Shown piece by piece: positions 48,401 to 61,096 of a DNA stretch of 64,000 nt (position 1 is the stretch's first letter; every line of letters begins with the position of its first letter). Source of the stretch: Paragonimus westermani (taxonomy: Eukaryota > Platyhelminthes > Trematoda > Plagiorchiida > Troglotrematidae); NCBI GenBank assembly GCA_008508345.1, contig QNGE01000921.1, positions 69,764 through 133,763 of the forward strand, read 5' to 3'. The notes beneath the pieces are model-generated. The model was not told where the DNA came from. It did no database searches and saw only the letters and a list, made by a program, of their open reading frames with translations. The position numbers were made by a program, and so were the translations under genes.

Positions 48401-51400
48401 AATGGCTCGAATCACTGACAGTGCGAAAGGGAAGGGCCAATTTTCACCTCTCATTTGATCAGGTAACAGCCCATAACTAAACAGAACCATCATTATCTAA
48501 AAATTTCTTGGAATTCCTAAGGTGAGAAACATAATGAGGACCCAGGTGGTGTCATCTTCATGAATTGTAAGCTGCTCACTCAATCTGTTTTACTTCAGAT
48601 GGTGGTGAGATTGAACCTCATGTTGTCAGTGGGCTGTGTGACAAAACTGCACAAAGCATTACAAACAAGAAATATGGAGTAATGTAAACAAACATTCTCG
48701 TTCCTGTTGACTCTCTTTGGACAAGCAACTGGAGAGTACATTGTGTACATATTTAAGGAAAGTTTCGGTATATTCAATGACTGTTTCCAAACCTGAGAAG
48801 AGTACGGAAAGTTGAATTTACAATGTCCACGTCCCTCAAGTGCGTTTTAGAGCTTATCACAAAACACATGTTTCTGAAGATTGGTTAAATTAAAAAAAGC
48901 TGAACGTATTTCGTCGATCGCTTCTCCCGTACACAATTCACGGAACTTCTGAGGTTCTGATAATATTACACAGCACCTGAGCTCATAACCCGTGGACGTA
49001 CACACAATTTTGATTATTTTCAGTGGTTAACATGAATGTCAACTGGGTACACCGCACTAATAGCGTACGCTATCCTATAGTAGTCCACTGTGTTAACAAT
49101 CTCCCCTCCCGTAAATCCTAGAGCGACTACTTATAAAGTGGGTTAGTACGTTTTACCAACCTACTCATAACATTTGTAATAAAAACGAATGATTCTTCTT
49201 AAAAATGGACTGGTAGCGATATAAATTAGTGCATCTTCGAGTTAGCTAAGTCGAAGGCAACTTTTCAGATTCACCCAGAAGTATGCTGTTCACATGGCAT
49301 CACTCTAAGCACACATTCGTGGCAGTTTTATGAATGCAGCATTGCACAACGATCGAAAGTAGCTTGGTGCACAATGTATAAAAAATACAATATATCAATA
49401 CATTATATCATTTCTATGGAACCGTTTATTAAGATAGTAGTAAGTTAACATTGAAAGATGCTTCAATTACCCATTTGTTCTGATCACTGCGTAAATGTAT
49501 ACATAAGTGTGTCATAGTTATTGCAGTACAAAATACCATCGACTGGCCTATATTAACGTGTACCAACTAGAATGTACCTGAGAACGGAAAAGTTATGAAC
49601 AAACTGGAACGATTTTTCAAAGTTTAACGATCCGAATTTCCGATCTCTCAAGAGAGTGCGTTGCAAACACTAACCAAAGGTGGTCTGTCCTGGAGCAGAT
49701 TACAGTCCATTCGTCGACGGCATACAAGACGATGGAAGCGCATTTTTTTCATTATTAGAAAGAATATTGTGTATGTTTGTGTATAGCACCGTAGTCATGA
49801 TTATCTTGCGGGCGATACAATGTTTGATGTCGTGTTTGTAAAGGGTTTAGTCTGTCTTCGATTAAATAAAGCTGTTTTCTGCGTACTGTCTTACCTATGA
49901 TTGTTCAACAGGTTAGTTCGTAGGAGCACCCCTTACTGTACCAATAGGAATCATCTGGACAGTGCATGAAACTTGGCGACGATTTGTCCGCATGAACTAC
50001 TGGCTTCACCGGGCAAACGAAATGAAGCTAAAACACACCACGCCTCCATTGTACCATATACTACGCTGACGTGCTAGGATCCATCGAAATTCATGCACAC
50101 ACCCACTGTTGATTGGAAAACGGACAGTGACTCTGGTAACTCATTTCGGCAAGGAGTATACCACGTTTAGGTGGATCCAATGAGGCTCCGCAAACACCAC
50201 GGTAAAATGATCTCACCGGATGCCGGTTTACACACGTGCATGTGTTCGTACACATCTGCTGGAAAACTCCCACTTTGAACGCCAGACTTTTGGGAAAATT
50301 AGCATTACCAGGCATAAGCTGCACGTAAATTAATGATGTACAGGTCAAACGGTGTTCACAATTCAACCTACAATGTAAAAAGTAACAGTGGCAGGAGTGA
50401 CTAGCGCTCGCGTAGAACCGATGCAACAATGGTACTAATTCGGATAGTTTGAAACAGAAACAGGTTAACCGCTTTGTGTAGAGTGGACTCCACATACAAA
50501 GGGATAGATTGATGATGTTGAACACCGCGCCCCACGCAACTAGTCTTCTTGTTTTACTGTCTGCGGATTGCAAATCAACGTCTAAGTTGGAGTATGCTAT
50601 GTGTATTTTATTGAATGTTAATCATACAAGCGAGATTATCTTCACACCATACCACACTCGAACCCACTTGCAGTGAACCACCAAACTTAGCCAGATCCGT
50701 AGGACACGTTAAACACTCTTCTTCCGTCATTGACAACCGAGTGAAATCCAAAGACCTTTGAGTGTAAATTTCTAACAGTCTGATGTTTATTCATGCTACG
50801 CACCCAAGCTAATCAAGTGTCATTTGAATAGTCCTAGTTTCCTCATAAAAGTCGCGCTTGAAGTCTACCGTAAGAATACGAAACAGAAAGCCGATTGTTG
50901 ACACAGTTGATGTTGTTGTCGTTTTGTTTTCTCCTCACGTTCCTCATCTTGCTGCTCCGATAAAAATGAACTTTACCGGAATCAGCTGGCTTGTTTTCGT
51001 GCCCGTTTGACCCTGGCTGATACACGTTTGTGCATTTGTATGCTAGTCCGTATGGAGACATGCACGAGTGTGTGTGAGCTCTTGCCCACGTTGTCTAGAT
51101 TGTTCTCGCTCATAAGCAATCGAAGTAGGAGAGAACGTTTGGGTTTGAGTGCGTACTGGAAAAGAGAGTACGGATAGACGACTTAATGAACCGAAATAGT
51201 TCAAGGTCATCGCGATCTATCCTCTGTCGGTAAACAAAAAATAATTCTGGTTAGCTGCTAGACTAACACACTAACATCACTCCAAATAGTCAGTGCATCT
51301 AACACACTAGTGACATTAATCTTGTCGCCTCTTTTGCTGATTCGTGTGTGACCATATGGTTGCACTAGAAAGATTTGATTAAGTTGGAGTGTGCGTTTAC

Positions 51401-51427
51401 TACGACACGGTGAACAAGTCATCGTTT
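48401..51427. other. Unassigned sequence
   Basis: No supported gene. The 160-codon minus-strand frame at 50573-50091 is cysteine-rich and has no signature; ORFs of this length are expected by chance about once per window of this size. Confidence 0.35.
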
Positions 51428-51812
51428 CAAGTACAGCACCACTCATAGCTGATCGCAGTCTTGGCTTTCAGATAGTTTCCAACCCGCCTTTTTCGAAAAA
51501 AAAACTAGACTGGAGTTCCTCTCTTGTCAGAGCTCATTAGTAGTAAATACCCTTGCCAAGGTTGGGCTTAGAACTCCCATCGCGCTTTCATCAGACATGT
51601 GCGTTGACCACATGTGAATGACCTCATAGCAGGCGCGACCGAGCCATTATATTTGAAAGCTCAACCACAACTAGCTGTAAGTGGCAAGAGTTTGCACTAT
51701 TAATAAGCCCTAACAAGAGAGAAGCTTTAGTCTAATGTTTCTTTTCAAAAGGACTGGCTGAAAAGTCTATCTGAATGTAACAGCTGCGAACAAATGTAAA
51801 TGATGTTCAACT
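51428..51812. repeat. Foldback element with about 110-bp inverted arms
   Basis: The left arm, 51428-51560, includes GGCTTTCAGATAGTTTCC, CCTCTCTTGTCAGAGCTCAT and CCCTTGCCAAGG. The reverse complement of the right arm, 51700-51812, reads TACATTCAGATAGACTTTTC, CTCTCTTGTTAGGGCTTATT and CTCTTGCC in the same order. Arms align imperfectly over about 110 bases with a central unique part of about 130 bases. There is no coding frame. It resembles a MITE or foldback non-autonomous DNA transposon. Confidence 0.75.
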
Positions 51813-54687
51813 TGAGTTTACCTAAACCCCAGTCTACTCATCAGCATCTCACATCATGTCACTTCTCTGATTATTGGTCAGTCTTACCTTAAACCGTGAA
51901 TAGGATCAACAGCGTCGCTAGCTTGGGGAAGTAAAGCAATCCTCGTCGTTGAAGTAAGATGCAAAACTCAGTATGTATGTCCGTTTGAGGCCCATGCAAG
52001 GTAAAATCGTGTTATGGGAAACGCACGATGTTAGAGTACTGGCTGTCTTCGACCGCAGCTGCCTCCAGATTTGAGCAGCTGAATGAACGGAGCCGAACTG
52101 CGCAGGTTAGGCATATGGTACTACCGTACGGGTGAAATCGAAATGCGTACGACGGAATTAGAAAATAGTCTGACCTACCAAGTAGTAAACTAGCTTACAT
52201 GCAAATGTCAACCACTGTAGTAGCTCTGAATTAGAAGAGATATCAGGATAGCCAAATATCCGGTGGACAGCATTCGTCAGCACTGAACTCAATATCATCT
52301 GAGTAGAGTTGTTACAAACTGAGGAATCTGGGAATGCGTAGAGTTCATCGATAGCATACTTCCCCTATTCAGACACAACAGATAACCTGTAATGGCACTG
52401 CTATTTCGATCCCAACGTTCGTCCACGCAGATACGCTTTTCGATTTCCTTTATTCTATTGTTACACCAAACCTCAACGTGTCAGTTAGATGTGAATTTCT
52501 ACTACGAGGTGTCGCATGGAGTATGTCCGGTAACTCAAGGTTAAGTGTACATGGCTATGGATAAAATGGACAGAATGAATAATCGTTTCAGAGGATGTTG
52601 TCGGATGTACTATCTGTCAAAGGGAAAAGAAACTTTACCTTAATGTTAAGCTAGAGAATTGAGGCAGTGAATATCTGCTGATTTGAAACGTACATAAATC
52701 AGGAAATTTTGGGACCGTGTGTGTGAAACAAACCTTATCTTCCCAAACGATCACTGACACTGGCCCTATTGATTGGCCTTATGATCATCCAGACTAGGCA
52801 GACGAGGTAACTGACTATATGTCAGTTAGTAGGGATCAGGATAACTTCCTCTGTTTTGTGATACTTTTAATTGTGCCCAGCATTGTGAACCAGTTCGTTG
52901 GAGCTCGACGTCACTGTTTAGGAGCCAGGGGATTCGGAAAGATTTGCTTTTTAGAATAGCGAACGTCGTTGTTAGGGTCCCACTCTTACTTAAACAATTT
53001 CGCTGGGTAGTTTTAGTCACAAAAGGTTAAGTGGTACGTGAATTCTGGTGTTGCTGTTGTTGCTATGGCACCGTAAAGTGATCGTTCGTTCACGTGGCGG
53101 TACAAACTGTGACCACCGGGTCTCGTTCACCCGTCACTTTCCGTCAAGCGACGACGTAAATTACTGACAAAATGTCATTTATTCCCGTGACCAACAGCGA
53201 AGTAAACGGAAAAGGCACATTAAAGCAAAGAAATGAAGTCGTAAGCAGCAGACATCTGGTGACTTCGTACTGCGTAAGCAAGTGGGCCGTGGTAAAAATA
53301 AGCTCCGGATACTGAAGGTACTTCCAAACTGAACGTATCAGTGTATATCCAAGGTCCAGAACGACATACGCTTGTTGAATTCAATAAATATGCGATGCCG
53401 TTCTAGACCTCATTGATGAGTTCATCTTACGGAGTGTCCAGCATTATTCGGACTGAGCAGACTCCAAGATATCACTGCATGGTGTTAATGCACTTTCGTT
53501 ACAGTCTTTATGAAAGGGCTTAGGCAGTCGACATTTTGTCACACATCTCGTTTGGAATACCAGCGTTTTTGCTACGTACTGTAAACACAAAAAGTATGGA
53601 GTAAACATTACAGAAAACACTTTGAGGAACAGATACTATACAATACGTTAGCCAATGGATATCAGAGACCACAGGGTTCATGTGGCTCCAGTGAGAAAAA
53701 ACAGGTGTCTAGCAAAGGTTTTATAGGCGATCAGTGTCGACAAACAAAGTCCGTGATTGGGGAACAGGAGCCACACTTGTCATGTCTGGTCATACAGTCT
53801 AATCGTCAGCTAAACACTTTTTGTCCAACAACGCAATTAATCACACGATTATTTGAGCATTCTCATCATTTTTCAGTTGCGTTCTAACCTATCTGACACT
53901 ATATCGTGTTCAATGCTGAATCCCATTCAGCGTACACGAGCAAGAGATTAGATTTTAGTGACATTTTATACCACCTGACAAAAAAAACAGTGAGAACCCT
54001 CTAAAACTATTGGGCTCAACCCGGCGGAACATATCTTTCTAATGATTGTGTGAGCTAAACTTAGCTGACTAATTTGCTGCACCGAGGATATTGTGAACAG
54101 CTTCACTAGTGAGTAGCCTGGCATGATTCGAAGGCGCGGAAACTAAGGGGCAGTTCTGAACATGAGGATGGTAGGAAGCTGAAAGCTACGATTAACAACA
54201 TGTGGTTGCGCCGTGCGGGGCGTGTCTACAAAGCGATTAGTCATGCATTTCTGCTGACGAATGTGATTATACGTCAAGAGGGCAAAACAGTGCCTGCTTT
54301 CGTGACATTGTATTTTCACATACGTCGTAAGTGACGTCCGGGAATAGGCAACTTTCAGGACAAGACGCCTTCCGCGATCACGACAAGGGTGCAAGTGTCT
54401 CCACCTTGTGATCATACTGGACAATCACGAATGGTTTTTAGCCTACTTGCGGACCTAGTAAATTAACCTTCCACTCCACCTTTAGTCTAGTATAGTTCTT
54501 CCCTCACTTTACTAATCACAAGGTGGATCATGGTCTTGAAGCCATACAGTCTGAGACAGGTGCTAAATCATCTAAAATTCTGCACAGCCACTTGCTTTCC
54601 AATTTCCAAAGTCCTCTTCAAATGAAAGATAGCATCATCACTGAACACGATTCAATCTTATAAATAGCAAGGAATTTTGGTTTATAC
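51813..54687. other. Unassigned sequence
   Basis: Nothing recognised. Confidence 0.35.
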
Positions 54688-54872
54688 AAGTTGAACGTCA
54701 CTCACGGCTGATTACAGCTTCCACAACTTCAAAAACTTTTCGGTCAGTTATTTTTGAGAAACAGCTGTAATAAGAGCAGACATTTAGCATCATGTTTCTT
54801 TCTTGAAAGGGGTCTAACTTAAAATTCTACCGGAATGTAATAACTACAATCCGTCAAGAATGACGTCCAACT
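54688..54872. repeat. Short foldback family member (185 bp)
   Basis: Its ends are GTTGAACGTCA and, on the opposite strand, GTTGGACGTCA. Inner parts ACTTTTCGGTCAGTTATTTT and, inverted, GAATTTTAAGTTAGACCCC match the TIR arms at 51428-51812. The centre is almost absent, so this is an internally deleted copy. It defines the likely terminal sequence of the family. Confidence 0.65.
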
Positions 54873-54889
54873 TTCACGACTCGGTCTAC

Positions 54890-55057
54890 CTAGGCTTCAA
54901 AATTAACACTGATAACGGTAGGGACTTTTGATTCTTCATTGGGATCATGTAATTTTTGGTTAGTTTCAGATATGTGTACGCTGGCGATGGAAGACAACAA
55001 ATTTTGTGTTTTGTTGTCAGGTATCACATAACCCTCGCCGGAAAAGACGAAGTCTAA
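54890..55057 (-). CDS. Candidate terminal exon, 55 codons
   Basis: After a possible acceptor (CATGAGCTCCAG), the minus strand has a 168-nt phase-0 frame LDFVFSGEGYVIPDNKT ... SKVPTVISVNFEA ending in TAG. The peptide looks protein-like but is unrecognised, and no AATAAA was found close by. Its phase would allow joining to the exon ending at 60222, which is conjecture. Confidence 0.25.
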   Translation of the reverse strand, partial: LDFVFSGEGYVIPDNKTQNLLSSIASVHISETNQKLHDPNEESKVPTVISVNFEA

Positions 55058-57998
55058 CTGGAGCTCATGAACGCAGACAAAGATGACACGGTGGATCACG
55101 TAGTATTGTGATATTCCTATTCGGTAACAGTTTTTGTAATTCATTTGTTACTTTCTTCCGAGTCGTTGGTATGCATCTCCAGTAACCTTCAAGTCTTGAA
55201 TAATGAAGTATGCGAGCTGATTATCGGATGACTGAGTCCTTGTCGCCTAAACTCAGAGCCTGCTATCACGTTGTAAACTCGTGTAACCCGTGCAGGGTTC
55301 AGCAGGAGGTAATTGGACTGTCTGCTGTAGTCCACAGGATTAGGCAACCTGCTCTGCTACTGGTCCCCTTCGGGTACCCACTTGAATGAGTTTTTCGTAA
55401 GGGTTGGTTGATTCACGCACGGACGATTTTTATGCCAACCTTCAAGACTTACATCAAAATGGCTTACTGATTCAGCTTGGTGTTGCTCAGTGAAACAGCC
55501 GACCTGATTAGTTGAATGAATTAACCTTCACCTAGTGGGTGCAGTATTGTACGCTTAGCACCCTTGTTATTCCGCGTCTGGGTGCGAACAGAGGACGTGA
55601 ACACTGGTTCATTGGGGCAGTGTGTACGGAAACTGCTATTGAACAGAGTGGGACTGTGGGATAGGTCCGCGAAACTGGTCGTCTAGGCTTGGTGTTCCAG
55701 TCGTGGTCACAAGTGACTTAATTTCTCTCCGGAAAATTATCATTTTTTCGGAAGCAGTCATGAACCACAGTTATACTTTAACAATAACTGGTAACCTGAA
55801 CATACGTGGTTTAGTGTTTGTGAAGGGCAGTTCGTGCAGATTTGTGCTACCTAGCACTTCTCTATTACTAAGATTTCATCCTCTGCTCATTTCTGATAGA
55901 AATGGGTCATTTAAGTGTACGAACTCCGAAAACTGCCCTTTGCGGTGATCGCACGTTGTGCACTACCATTTTTCAAACGACAGCACGCCATGGCCCTGTG
56001 TCTATCGACCGGTAGGATACGATTACAACCAATCGAGAGTGTCTTGAGTGTCTTGCTGTCAACAATCCAGTTAGCAAACGGGTGAACCCTCCATGAATCA
56101 ATCATATGGGGAACGCGCGGTGATTAGCATCTGACTGCCTCACATTCCCTAACCGCCTGCTTTACGCACTGCGACCTACAAAAGTATTTGTAACCTGAAA
56201 CACAATGAAATAGTGATTGTGTCCACAACTCCCGGACTTCTAGTTCTAGTGCGTTCAGACTAGCATTGAGCTCGAGCTAGCCGATTACTTGTTATTACGT
56301 CCAGAAGTTCGATTATCACCCCCTTTCAAAGCACCGATGGGAATGGAATAAAACCATTGTACTGTTTACCGGAAAGTCACGTTGTATCTGAGGATGTTCA
56401 CTAGGTCGTTCTCTGTTTCGCGAGAACAATAACTGACTCTGACCTTGAGGTTGATAGCGAATGCTTAACACAATACAACTCACGGACCCAACGGAGATAA
56501 TTAAGTCGAGCATGAGAGTCCTGGAAACTGATGTCTACTAGCCCCAATCACACAGTCCACATCTTTTTTCTGACATCATCCGTAGATTTTGCACTAGACC
56601 GTACACATCACTTTTTAAAGTTCGAAACGGTCATCGTTTCAAGCCATCCTTTATAGTAGGTATTTGATTTTAGAGTGAAATGAGCACACAAAGACGGTGG
56701 AGGGTAGCCACTGTTGGCTAACGCACACACCGGCTTTTGTGAATAACGTATGATGACCTTTGTACGTCGGCACCGGAGCTAGCTACCCACATTTGGTGGG
56801 TGACCTAATGAAATTAACAATCGCGAGTATGCTTCCGACTAACTTTGTGTTCGTCGGTTATTCCAGGTCAAGGGTCATCCCGCCAACGGTAGGGACGAAC
56901 TTTTCATCGCACGGTGGCTAGTGCCGTTGCCACTATTGCACCATCCACAGCAAGCGTCTAGTAGGTCATATTGAAACAAAAACCAAAGCCACTGAAACTG
57001 ACTTATTTTAATGATAGCGTTGCTGGCGTTGTTGAGGCTCGCAGTGTGGGGGTTGCAACGACCACATCTGATGGCCCCGGTGTAACGAAGGCACGGATAG
57101 GATGACCTCATATAACGAGCAGCACCGTTTAGATCAGATGCGGACAAACTTTGTCCACGACCGTGATTTACAGCGAAAACCACCCTATGGTTCCAGCGTA
57201 ATAATTAACATTTTAGTTGTGGTAAAACATCATCTAATCCTCATTCTAAAGCTGGGACTGGTGCCAAGGTGTACTCATCATTTAAGAGCGGCTGTCCAAT
57301 CTTTTTTGAAAGAGCATCCACACACAGCTGGGGAACAGTGAACTTCGTGTAAGCGCTTCCATATTAGACGTTGAAGTCTTGAGTCCAGCGGGCACGGCTT
57401 AAATTCAGTATATCATCAAACGACCTTAGGCTACCTGATTCTTCATCCTTTAGGATATACTTCGAATTTCCTCTCACGCCACTCACAGGCAATGATATAT
57501 ACTGTGTAGGAACTGTAGAGGAGATTACCAGCAGCCGCCGGCAGTCTATACTTATTAGCCAACAGAAAACTCAATGCAGTGTGGAGACAGTATTTCAAAA
57601 CTTGAAGGAATAAGTTTTCATCTGCGTGTCTGATCAGATCAGGTCGTGATATCGCTTGTACACCATGAGAGGTGGAGTCTCATTTGTCGGTACCATCGCA
57701 TGCTCAGTAGCAGTAGCACTTTTTAGCAATATATTTACAATAATATATTATTTGTGTATAGTTTTGTGCGTATTCATATACATAATATTCATAAGTACAT
57801 ATTTACAACGATTAGAAAAATGAACCCATGAGTTTATAATTTAATGTTGTACAATCATGATAACGAAAGCGCCAATTCTGCTCCACACTCAGTTGCCCAC
57901 TGAACCCTACAGAAGTGGATTCAGGAGTAACTGAAGTTTTAATAAACAAGGGATCAGTGAACAGCTGTACACCCTGGTACAAGCGTATAGAGGCTTAC
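55058..57998. other. Unassigned sequence, possible intron
   Basis: No supported exon or repeat. Confidence 0.35.
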
Positions 57999-58100
57999 GA
58001 ATGGACCGAGTTATAGTAGTATATAATGATTGCGAAACGTCAGGAGATACAGGACGATCGTCGGGCTGTAAGTATTTGTCAGCAAATTGTTTACGTGTTT
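57999..58100 (-). CDS. Candidate small internal exon
   Basis: A 102-nt minus-strand frame lies between a poor acceptor (AATGCATATAG) and a good donor (GTAAGC at 57998-57993). It reads TRKQFADKYLQPDDRPVSPD then VSQSLYTTITRSI. Support is weak, with no family recognised. Confidence 0.2.
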
Positions 58101-58359
58101 CTATATGCATTTCAATGATAAGTACAGTAGACCGTGTACACTTGATGCTGTTAAATTGTGACAGAAAATTTGCGGACCCGGTTGGGAGATTTGTTTGAAA
58201 GACCGCAGAAAACTACGGAATAACTCTATGATCAGTGGAGGAGTGTGCAGGGGCTACTAACTATTGAAGGCAGGTAACAAGATATGAAATATAACTTCAA
58301 ACAAACCACAGAAAGAGTCTTTGGATTTTTTGAGAACTTCAGTCATATGGAGGCACCGT

Positions 58360-58735
58360 TGCACATTTGTGATACTCAGAATTAGGGACTTCGAATAGCC
58401 CTAGAAATCGCAAGTAATAAGGCAAAGACTTGGTACCGGCGGCAGTAAGCAATTGTTATTAATGGACTGAGACGCCGAATTTATTGATGTACAACAGTAT
58501 TAGAGAAATCACAGCCTGTAATTGGCTGATTTCATTAGCACATGCAACACCATAAACCGTATGTTAATTGGTGGAATACGGAACAGATGAATTGACGAAT
58601 AACGGAAGGCACAACACTAAGACCGTTTGTCCAATCCTGATGTTGTATCAATAACGCGATATTTGGATTGGCCGTCTGTCAGATCTTCTATTGTGTCGGG
58701 GTTTGGATAATCGGTGAATCGAGATTTGCATCACA
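58360..58735 (+). repeat. Dispersed repeat family C, copy 2
   Basis: It pairs with 46530-46955 (landmarks given there). The upstream match begins around GAATTAGGGACTTCGAA/GAAATTAAGGACTTTGAA, and the match fades after GGTGAATCGAGA. Confidence 0.7.
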
Positions 58736-60221
58736 ATATTGTAAAATCAAGTTACACTCATGTATTAACACTTCTTTGTAGGAAGAGAGAGAACCTGATT
58801 GTGCGAAATTTCATGTTTTGTTACGATAATTAGTGCCGAAAATCAACACAAAAATTCCGTTTTGCCGTATTCCTGGATTCGGTACGATCTTTTTTCCAGT
58901 CGTTCAATATACTTAAACAGTGTGGAAACAGAGTTGAATTGGAACTATCAATAGGAGATACCCCGAGAGTAATATAAACGGATTGATTAAAAGGCACAAT
59001 CCGTCTGTGTAAAACGAAGGGAGTTGGCTGCTACGTGAGAGGGCGAAACGTTAATAAAACGCGTGTTATTCTGTTGATTTAATAATCATCCAGCAGACTG
59101 ATGAAAGTTGTTTGGACACTTTTAGCCTGATGTAATATTATTCAGTTTACATTCGTATGCATTACTATAATTAGCGAAATGTGGATGGATAGTTTTACAG
59201 CTTTTATCTACAGTGCTGACAGAATACTGTGAACGAGACAAGCAACAGCACGCAACGTTGATGTCGAACATTGATAATCGTGCTGCTGAAGACAATTAGC
59301 GATCAATTAGATAGTCATTTTTGCATGCATGATTTCCTCAAACTCTTTCATCTTTGTAGTGGTGTAGACTATTGGGCACATTTTTTTAAAAAAAGATGCT
59401 AAGAACGGAAGGTGTCCGTACGATCTTCCAGCAGTCGGTAGTATTTGGTGGACAAAGTGATCACGTAAACAGCAGAGTCAAGTGTTAAGATTGTATTGCG
59501 CAATGTCAAAAATGTTAAAAATAATCCACTTGACCTAAAAACCTTAAGGCTTCTTCAATTTCCGAAGCTCAGTCCGGAATTCCTCGGCTTTACCTTCAAC
59601 AGTTTATTGGATATTCCCACCATATATTTCTACACTGGCAGGATAGGTGTTAGGGCTTTCCGAGGAAATCGCAATTCAGTTCATCAATGTCAGAATCAGA
59701 AGTGTATTTTATGGAGTTGATACCACCATCCTTGATATCTCATAATGTGTCAGCATACACAGAGTTCATTCGGTTCACTTTGACTTTAATGGGTTTCGAC
59801 AGATTCTTAACATTTACGAAGTTTTCAGATTTGTTAACATTTTCTTTATTTCGCCTCAGTTTTGGAAAAGCGAATCTACGAATACAAATCCCGCTAGTGA
59901 CTCAGAGACGATAAACGTCAAAGTAACACACAGAGTAAATGTTAGTTGTATTCGTTATAAAATTGGGTTTGAATCAGGGACGAAATCGACACTTACAAAT
60001 GCGACCACTACTTTGAGCAGCTGTTGTTTTGTTTGTATGGTTTGTGATCACGAAATTTCGTTAACACATGATGATTCGTCTTGTTGTAGTCTAACTGACA
60101 TGCTTCATTAAGCGCGCAATCTCAACAATCTAGTAGCACACAGTAACAAAAGGGAAAACGTTCGAGTAGTAATGATAAAAACCACGTCTAGCGTAGCTTC
60201 CAACCTTGTTGGGAAACTTAC
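58736..60221. other. Unassigned sequence, possible intron
   Basis: Plus-strand open frames at 59496-59914 have no family signature. If the minus-strand exon at 60222-60405 is real, this would be its downstream intron. Confidence 0.35.
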
Positions 60222-60405
60222 AATGCTACCTACTTCAAGTGTTATTGGGTAGACGATAGCAGAACGATTGATGCCTGTACGAAATATGCGTCGATCTTGG
60301 ACTAATATACTGGTCGTCCAAGTTATGACGAAATCAGTAAATTTATCTGGATCACAGATGACCTGCGTATATTCGCCGAATAGATGGTACAAAAGTTGGT
60401 GCAAA
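60222..60405 (-). CDS. Candidate internal exon, unknown protein
   Basis: A 184-nt minus-strand frame lies between acceptor AAACTGCTATCTTAG (ending at 60406) and a perfect donor GTAAGT (60221-60216). It reads LHQLLYHLFGEYTQVICDPD, then KFTDFVITWTTSILVQDRRI and ends YPITLEVGSI. It begins with one base completing a codon, which fits an upstream exon ending with two; the candidate at 60915 does. I do not recognise the family. Helix-like hydrophobic spacing suggests a globular intracellular protein. Confidence 0.45.
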
Positions 60406-60914
60406 CTAAGATAGCAGTTTACATTCTTGAGCAAAAGAACCATTAGGTAGTTCAGCTCAGGTCAGCGTGTGTAAAGTAGAATGATGAAACGATTTTTTCC
60501 TCAGAACACCGTCAAAATGATGCAGCCAAAAGGAATTACTACAAGAAGGTTCACGGCAACAGCTGCACTGCGACCAGCTTCAAAGTAGGATGAGTGAATG
60601 AAACAAATGTAAGGAGGTGACCGATTAACTTACCAATAGTCATGAATAGTCATATGGACAATCTTTAACGAGATTACCAGAGTACCAGTGATTTTCTCTA
60701 TTCACTCAGCAGGGTAATGAATCAGTCGTTACACGCTCACAAAAACGTATCGAGGTTGAATGAATGCAATGCACTTTACATAGCAATTTGACTTGCCCAA
60801 GTTTAGACGATGTAAAAGACTTCGTCTATTTTTTTGGCTACTGTTGTACCATCATTGAGTCAACATACAAACCGACACCTGGAATTTCTGAAATAGTTTT
60901 TACGTCAGACTAAC

Positions 60915-61078
60915 ATGTAATCTAGACCATGCGTGAAAAATGATAGATGATCAATAGGTACTGTTGGAAAATGATCAACAAGAAATTTGTTAACCTCATC
61001 AAAATTATCCTGGAAAATAGCTAAGTTCGTTAACAGTGGACGAAGTTTTGATGTCAGAGTGTTTGATATTGACGAACA
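60915..61078 (-). CDS. Candidate internal exon, unknown protein
   Basis: This minus-strand frame follows acceptor TTTATCAG (an alternative AG would start it at 61096). It reads SKLRPLLTNLAIFQDNFDEV, then NKFLVDHFPTVPIDHL and FFTHGLDY, and ends two bases into a codon at donor GTTAGT (60914-60909). Splicing to 60405 gives LDY-I-LHQLLYHLF without frame loss, with a 509-nt intron. Coordinates of the 5' edge are uncertain. Confidence 0.42.
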
Positions 61079-61096
61079 CTGATAAAGACTAAGGAG

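Noticed and set aside
50091..50573. 160-codon minus-strand ORF
   Set aside because: Cysteine-rich, no motif, no splice or start support; a frame this long is expected about once or twice by chance in a window of this size and composition.
59496..59914. Two adjoining plus-strand frames with aromatic-rich peptides
   Set aside because: No family match, no splice sites, and in AT-rich sequence such frames arise by chance.
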